Positions 6,025 to 9,889 of a stretch of DNA of 9,889 nucleotides are shown one piece after another; position 1 is the first letter of the stretch; each line of letters begins with the position of its first letter. The notes below the pieces were generated by a model that saw only the letters and a list, made by a program, of their open reading frames with translations, ran no database searches and was not told the origin of the DNA. A program made the position numbers and the translations under genes. Source of the stretch: Bacteroidales bacterium (GTDB lineage: Bacteria > Bacteroidota > Bacteroidia > Bacteroidales > Bacteroidaceae); NCBI GenBank assembly GCA_004558865.1, contig SFCY01000083.1, forward strand, positions 1 through 9,889, read 5' to 3'.

Positions 6025-7338
6025 CTATTTCTTGATGATGTTGATAGCCTTGACCGACTCGTTCTTGCTGAACGTCATGAATACGGAAGCCGCACCCGTC
6101 TCGGCATTGATCTTGTAGATGGTAGGCACAGCATTCGAGGAAGCGCGCATCACACCGCGTCCGGGACGTCCGCCACCACCGGAAGAGCTGGGCTCCGACG
6201 GGCTGAAAGGCAGGTAGTAGTAGCCATCGTAGCCGTCGCCATAGCCAACGGAGTAACCCGACATCTGAGATTCAGCGGGCAGCCCCGTCACCCAAGTAAG
6301 AGTCTTGCTTTCCATGTCGGCTATGGCAAACTTGCCAGATGTGTCCATAACTCCGTAAGCGGCCTTGTCAACATAAAACTCCAAAAGGAATTTGCTGCCA
6401 CTGATGGGATAAGCCTTGCGGAAGCGATAGCCGTCTGCAGCTGCGTTGAGGTCGAATCGGTAGCTGGGATCGAATGTCGAATCACCGCTCTTGATGCGCA
6501 GGGCCCCCAACTTGTCGCCATTGGCGTTGGTGCCGCAGAACACATAGGCCGTACCATCATCGGCTGCACCACCCATGGCATAGCGCACCGAGCGCCAAGC
6601 GCCAAAGATGCCGCCTATACGGCTGTCGAACACCACGTCGCTGACCTTGGAGAAGCTGTAGTCGGTGAAAGCCACTGCGGCAGAGTCGCGGTTGGAGTAG
6701 TAGAGAGCCAAGCACAAGCGGTTGTTGCCCATGTCTATAACGTCACTGATGATGGGAGCAGTGCCGTCAATGGCATACTTGGCCAAGTCTACGGCCTGCC
6801 ACGTTGTCAATCCTCCGTTGGCCGAGAAGATGTTGACTGCGAGGTCGCTGTTCATGGCTACATAAGTGTAGTTGCCGAAAATACCCACGTTGCCGAAATT
6901 GGTGATGATGTTCACACCGCTCTGCGTGAGCCTGCCATTGGAATAGGTATACGTGCGCGCGCCCATCTTTCCCGAACCGATACCGCCTTTCGACTCTTCG
7001 ACAGATCCTTGGCGATAAATGTATCCCGTGAAGAAGCTTGCCTGTGAATTGTATTTGGCCTGCGTGAAGCCGTCTACGCTATAAGCCACGTCGGCGTTCG
7101 TACTGTCGCCATAGACCAGCTGGTCGGTTTTCGGAGTGTTCAGATCTGTGAACACTTTCATGCGCGAGCCACCACGCAGGCTCTTCGTCAAATCGTTGGA
7201 GGTTACGATGAAGCTCACCTCTGCAGGATCGACGGCTGCGTTTCCTGCCGACGCCTTTTCGTCGTCGTCGCTGCAGGCTGTGAAGGTTGCCGACAGCGCC
7301 ATGAGGCCTGCCGCCACCAGAAGATGTTTCTGTTTCAT
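6025..7338 (-). CDS. DUF4374 domain-containing surface lipoprotein (second copy)
   Basis: 437 residues. The signal peptide ends at FTAC with lipidated Cys22, followed by SDDDE. An acidic run at this place is the kind of signal that sends Bacteroidetes lipoproteins to the outer face of the outer membrane. The rest fits a DUF4374 beta-propeller-like protein, with repeated short strands ending in Asp/Gly turns. The block GALRIKSGDSTFD (278-290) through GYRFRKAYPISGSKFLLEFY (303-322) to DMESKTLTWVTGLP (341-354) closely matches the neighbouring upstream gene, so the two are paralogues. A Ser/Gly/Arg-rich insert (SSSGGGGRPGRG, 384-395) interrupts the last part and is absent from the paralogue. In Bacteroides thetaiotaomicron the XusB siderophore-binding lipoprotein belongs to this general class and is paired with a TonB receptor; the same role is inferred here. 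The ligand cannot be read from sequence. Confidence 0.9.
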   Translation of the reverse strand: MKQKHLLVAAGLMALSATFTACSDDDEKASAGNAAVDPAEVSFIVTSNDLTKSLRGGSRMKVFTDLNTPKTDQLVYGDSTNADVAYSVDGFTQAKYNSQASFFTGYIYRQGSVEESKGGIGSGKMGARTYTYSNGRLTQSGVNIITNFGNVGIFGNYTYVAMNSDLAVNIFSANGGLTTWQAVDLAKYAIDGTAPIISDVIDMGNNRLCLALYYSNRDSAAVAFTDYSFSKVSDVVFDSRIGGIFGAWRSVRYAMGGAADDGTAYVFCGTNANGDKLGALRIKSGDSTFDPSYRFDLNAAADGYRFRKAYPISGSKFLLEFYVDKAAYGVMDTSGKFAIADMESKTLTWVTGLPAESQMSGYSVGYGDGYDGYYYLPFSPSEPSSSGGGGRPGRGVMRASSNAVPTIYKINAETGAASVFMTFSKNESVKAINIIKK

Positions 7339-7381
7339 ATTAGTGTTGATTTATCAATTAGGAAATGTTGTGTGATATAGC

Positions 7382-8686
7382 TTATTTAAGATAGCCTGCG
7401 CTGCGTATCGAGGCGGCGCCAGTGATGCTGATGCCTTTGGTGGCCACCCCGGTAGAGGGATCGACATTGTAAAGGGCAGCATATCCGCCGCGCGCGGTGA
7501 TGGGGATGTAGATTTTTCCATCATGTACCATCGGCACGTCGCCCGTGTTCTGCCCAGAAGTGATGTTGAGCTTGTCGGGCAGTCCGGTAACATCCACGTG
7601 GGTTTTGGCTTCCATGTCGACAACCGCATAATGGCGGGCCGCGCCAGTTGAGGTTGGTGTCTTCTCATCGTAGAGTTCCAAGAGGAACTTGTTGCCAGAG
7701 ATGGGCCAAATACGGCGGAACTTATACCCGCCGAGTTCATCCTGCATGTTGAAATAATAGTCGGCATCGAAGCTGGCTGCCCCTTTCTTGATTCGCAGTG
7801 CGCCGGCTGGCAGCGTGCTTGAAGACTCATAGCTGTTGCTGAAGACATAGACGGTGCCGTCGTCGACCTTATAGATTGAGTTGATGGTCTGCGAGCGGAA
7901 CTGGCCACAGGCGTAGCTGATGCGGTTGTCGCTATAGACAGCCTTGACGTTGAGGGCCGTGTCCAACTTCACAATCCAGCAGCTGTCGGGGTATCTCACG
8001 GTGCCGATACTGCCGCCTTGGGCGTTGCTTCCGTCGTCTTTATGGTCCGACTTGACCATGGCGGTGAAAAAAGTGCCGTCGCCATTGTCGACGATACCCG
8101 AGAACGTGGCTTGCTGGCCGCCACCCGCCAGTTCTTTTGTGGTCATCGACTTGCTGCGGAGCAGCTTCACGCCGCCGTCGTCGAGCGACCAGAAGTCGAA
8201 GACGGCAATGTCGGTGCGGTTGTTTTTGGTCTGCCCGCAGATGCCGGTGACAAACAGGTTGCCTACGAAGCCGTATGTGGTGAAGCGGTTGCTGACCTGG
8301 AAGGCTCCAATCTGCTCAAAAGGCTTGCTCGCATCGACGAGCTTCACACAGTAGCCCACGCCGGGATATTGCTGTTGGTAAGACATGCCCACGGCATAGC
8401 TGTCCTTGAACACCCAGGTATAGGGAGTTGTGGGCAGCTCCTTGACATTGTTTTTGATGTTCAGGTCGCCGTCGGTGACGGACTTCGTCTGCAGCACATA
8501 TTCGGTACCGTTGTCGGAAGCGACGTCCAGAAAGAAGTGGCCGCTTGCCGTAGGATTGGCAGCGATGCCATTATCCTCACCGTTGGTAATCTCAGAACTC
8601 TCGTCGCTGCTGCACGACGTGAAAGCCAATATTGGGAGCAGCATTGCCATTCCTCCCAAAAGATTCTTAAATTTTGAAGGTGTCAT
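7382..8686 (-). CDS. DUF4374 domain-containing surface lipoprotein (first copy)
   Basis: 434 residues counted from the ATG at 8686. The frame can be opened from a TTG at 8710, but that would add MELIYLHY ahead of a normal signal peptide, so the ATG is preferred. The signal peptide has the basic start MTPSKFKN, the hydrophobic core LLGGMAMLLPILAF, and a lipobox-like FTSC with Cys25 followed by SSDES. The C-terminal half carries the paralogous block GALRIKKGAASFD, GYKFRRIWPISGNKFLLELY and DMEAKTHVDVTGLP (about residues 295-371), shared with the next gene. The N-terminal half is much more diverged from that gene, which fits different ligands or partner subunits. It lies 49 bp after the TonB receptor fragment and 43 bp before its paralogue. 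The operon arrangement suggests a surface ligand-capture protein that hands substrate to the receptor; a siderophore or other metal chelate is the most likely substrate by analogy to Xus systems. Confidence 0.9.
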   Translation of the reverse strand: MTPSKFKNLLGGMAMLLPILAFTSCSSDESSEITNGEDNGIAANPTASGHFFLDVASDNGTEYVLQTKSVTDGDLNIKNNVKELPTTPYTWVFKDSYAVGMSYQQQYPGVGYCVKLVDASKPFEQIGAFQVSNRFTTYGFVGNLFVTGICGQTKNNRTDIAVFDFWSLDDGGVKLLRSKSMTTKELAGGGQQATFSGIVDNGDGTFFTAMVKSDHKDDGSNAQGGSIGTVRYPDSCWIVKLDTALNVKAVYSDNRISYACGQFRSQTINSIYKVDDGTVYVFSNSYESSSTLPAGALRIKKGAASFDADYYFNMQDELGGYKFRRIWPISGNKFLLELYDEKTPTSTGAARHYAVVDMEAKTHVDVTGLPDKLNITSGQNTGDVPMVHDGKIYIPITARGGYAALYNVDPSTGVATKGISITGAASIRSAGYLK

Positions 8687-8735
8687 ATAATGTAAATATA
8701 TCAATTCCAAAATGTTGGTTCAGCGCCCAATCCCT

Positions 8736-9794
8736 CTATTTTGCCCAAACATATCTGAACTTGACGGCGAAGTTGCGGCCAGGCTTTTGCAGACTGTAGT
8801 TGTCGTAGAGAAGGCTGTTGGTGAAATTGTTGGCTTCGAACGAAATGTTGTAGCGGCCTCCATAGATGGAGTAGGTGAGGTTGGCATCGTGGCTGTACTG
8901 CTCCGGCACATAGAGTTTTGCGCCGTCGCCCAACCATGAGCGGTAGAAGCGATGCACGTAGCGCATGTCGTAGCCAATAGTGAGCTTGTTGTATTTTCCC
9001 AGCACACGCTTGAAGGTGCAGCTCGCATCCATGTTGCCGAAAGCGTAGGGCAGGTTGGGCACGCGGTTGTTGTAGGTCACGCTCGGCGCGCCGTTGGAGT
9101 TGTGGCGCTCGCGGTTGCGCATGTTCTGCATGGAGTAGTTGCCGCCGATGCTGAAGATGTCCTTATAGATATAATGTAGGGTGGCGTCGAAGCCCTTGCC
9201 AACCACATGGCCGTGGTTGGTGCTGACAGCCACACCCTTTGAGTTGATGGTTCGGATGATGTAGTCCTGCACGTTGCGGTAGTTGAGTCCCAGCTCCGCC
9301 ACGATGCTATGGTCGCTGCCTATCGTATGCTCGTAGTTGAGGTTTAGGTTGACATTGTTGCTTTTCTCGGGTTTGAGCACGGCGTCGCCCTCCTCGTAGT
9401 CACCGTCGCCAAAGAGCTCGCGCTCTGTGGGCAGGCGCAGGGCTCGCTCGTAGCTCAACTTCACCTGCAAGTCGCGCCAGGGAATCCACGTTCCAGCAGC
9501 CCCATAGCCGAGTGCGTGGCTATGGCGCTTCTGCTCCTCATATTCTGCACGCGTCGTTGTGGACACGTTGACCGGCCCCGTCACGTGGGTGTCATAATAT
9601 TTCAGGAATGCGGTGGCGTTCCATGCGTTGGAGGGAATGAACTGATAGCTCAGTCCCGTGATGTCCTTGATGTTTACGCGGCGCATGAACGTGGCTGCCG
9701 ATGTCATAGTGCGGTTGGCGGCATTCTCGGTGGTATGGCGGCGGAAGTTGATGTAGGTCTCGTTGAGTGTAAAGAAATGCTGGCTCCCAATACT
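8736..9794 (-). pseudogene. TonB-dependent outer-membrane receptor, C-terminal part only (5' end missing)
   Basis: The frame is open from an in-frame TAA at 9797-9795 down to the TAG at 8738-8736. From the first Met (9707) it encodes 323 residues. The frame upstream of that Met still reads like receptor (HFFTLNETYINFRRH, coded at about 9779-9735), so the Met is not a real start. Visible features are the beta-barrel half of a TonB receptor: RLPTERELFGDG (91-102 from the Met), a conserved barrel signature, then LKPEKSNNVNLNLNYEH. Alternating aromatic/polar strands follow, and the protein ends in FAVKFRYVWAK, with the terminal aromatic strand typical of outer-membrane insertion. The plug domain, TonB box, signal peptide and first barrel strands are missing. 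Receptors of this type usually have about 650-800 residues, so about half the gene is lost. It cannot be functional as it stands unless it serves as a recombination donor. Confidence 0.87.
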
Positions 9795-9795
9795 T

Positions 9796-9803
9796 TATCT
9801 TTG
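9796..9803 (+). promoter_or_regulatory. Candidate Bacteroidetes -7 box (TATCTTTG)
   Basis: TATCTTTG fits the Bacteroidetes primary sigma -7 consensus TAnnTTTG and is followed by CAGTGTG, a usual start-site context. No good TTTG -33 element is seen about 20 bp upstream, where the sequence still belongs to the receptor remnant. It would drive a plus-strand transcript leaving the window. It begins almost exactly where receptor similarity ends, so it probably belongs to the joined sequence. Confidence 0.35.
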
Positions 9804-9817
9804 CAGTGTGAATATTT

Positions 9818-9835
9818 TAAAGGTTTATGCCTTTA
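9818..9835. repeat. Perfect 6-bp inverted repeat
   Basis: TAAAGG and CCTTTA flank a 6-base loop TTTATG. It lies between the two candidate plus-strand promoter boxes, inside the joined sequence. It could be a hairpin in a leader RNA or an operator; no T-tract follows, so a terminator is unlikely. Confidence 0.4.
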
Positions 9836-9852
9836 GTTTCATGGTTAATTTT

Positions 9853-9860
9853 TACCTTTG
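9853..9860 (+). promoter_or_regulatory. Second candidate -7 box (TACCTTTG)
   Basis: TACCTTTG fits TAnnTTTG, in AT-rich surroundings. A matching -33 element is not convincing. Direction is plus, away from the damaged operon. If the tail is a mobile element, this could be its own gene's promoter. Confidence 0.3.
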
Positions 9861-9889
9861 TTGTTGTAAGGAAAAGTTGACCACCGGAG

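Larger units (their letters stand above)
9783..9889. other. Unrelated sequence joined to the truncated receptor; possible mobile-element end
   Basis: Receptor-like coding on the minus strand stops making sense at about 9783 and hits an in-frame stop at 9797-9795. From there to the window edge the DNA is AT-rich, unlike the GC-rich genes, and has no supported coding. It contains a perfect hairpin (TAAAGG at 9818-9823, CCTTTA at 9830-9835) and two plus-strand TAnnTTTG boxes. The last bases include AAAAGTTGACCACC. TGACC-containing terminal repeats occur in IS21-family elements, but this is a weak resemblance and I cannot identify an insertion sequence. A plus-strand frame from ATG 9841 stays open to the edge but is only 16 codons long, too short to judge. 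Confidence 0.4.

Noticed and set aside
7346..7357. TTGAT/ATCAA inverted repeat before the second DUF4374 gene
   Set aside because: A 5-bp AT-only stem in an AT-rich leader is expected by chance.
8687..8710. TTG start extending the first DUF4374 lipoprotein by 8 residues
   Set aside because: The extension would put non-signal residues ahead of a complete signal peptide; the ATG at 8686 gives a standard lipoprotein start.
9516..9836. Plus-strand 106-codon frame at the right end
   Set aside because: Most of it is antisense to the receptor coding region; it crosses the junction only by chance and has no motif.

Overview
The window looks like chromosomal DNA from a Bacteroidales bacterium, most likely a GC-rich member of the Prevotellaceae. 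This rests on the gene families present: DUF4374 surface lipoproteins beside a TonB-dependent receptor, a DUF4922-type HIT domain, and lipoprotein signals followed by acidic residues. It also rests on Bacteroidetes-type promoter boxes (TAnnTTTG) and AT-rich, Shine-Dalgarno-poor start regions. The genus is inference; no rRNA or other marker is present. Every supported gene is on the minus strand, so transcription runs from the right edge towards the left. The many plus-strand open frames are antisense shadows in GC-rich coding DNA.

From right to left (5' to 3' of transcription): 9783-9889 is a stretch with no recognisable coding content that abruptly replaces the N-terminal half of a TonB-dependent receptor. 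8736-9794 is the surviving C-terminal part of that receptor. 7382-8686 and 6025-7338 are two tandem paralogous DUF4374 lipoproteins. 5399-6019 is an exported nitroreductase-family flavoprotein. These four are closely spaced (gaps of 49, 43 and 5 bp) and end at a 32-bp perfect palindrome, so they look like one operon. A TonB receptor next to a DUF4374 lipoprotein is the core of Xus-type xenosiderophore uptake in Bacteroides. The best reading is therefore an iron or siderophore acquisition operon, here damaged in its receptor gene.

Then comes a 307-bp intergenic region (5092-5398) with a 16-bp palindrome, a GC-rich island and a dispersed repeat copy. Next is fmt (4102-5091), methionyl-tRNA formyltransferase, with a -7 box so close to its ATG that the mRNA may be leaderless. 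After a 63-bp gap lies a 1266-residue fusion protein (238-4038) with a degenerate GT-A-like region, a full family-2 glycosyltransferase, a HIT-like HxHxQ (DUF4922-type) domain and a SpoIID/LytB domain. The left end (1-240) is a repeat-rich, hairpin-rich non-coding segment.

A short motif (CCTAATTTRTAGAACCAGCC as read on the plus strand) occurs two and a half times near gene 3' ends plus once more inside the left repeat block. It lies at or just after the stop codon of the fusion gene, after the nitroreductase operon terminator, and in degenerate form after fmt. It is the clearest structure that the genes do not explain.
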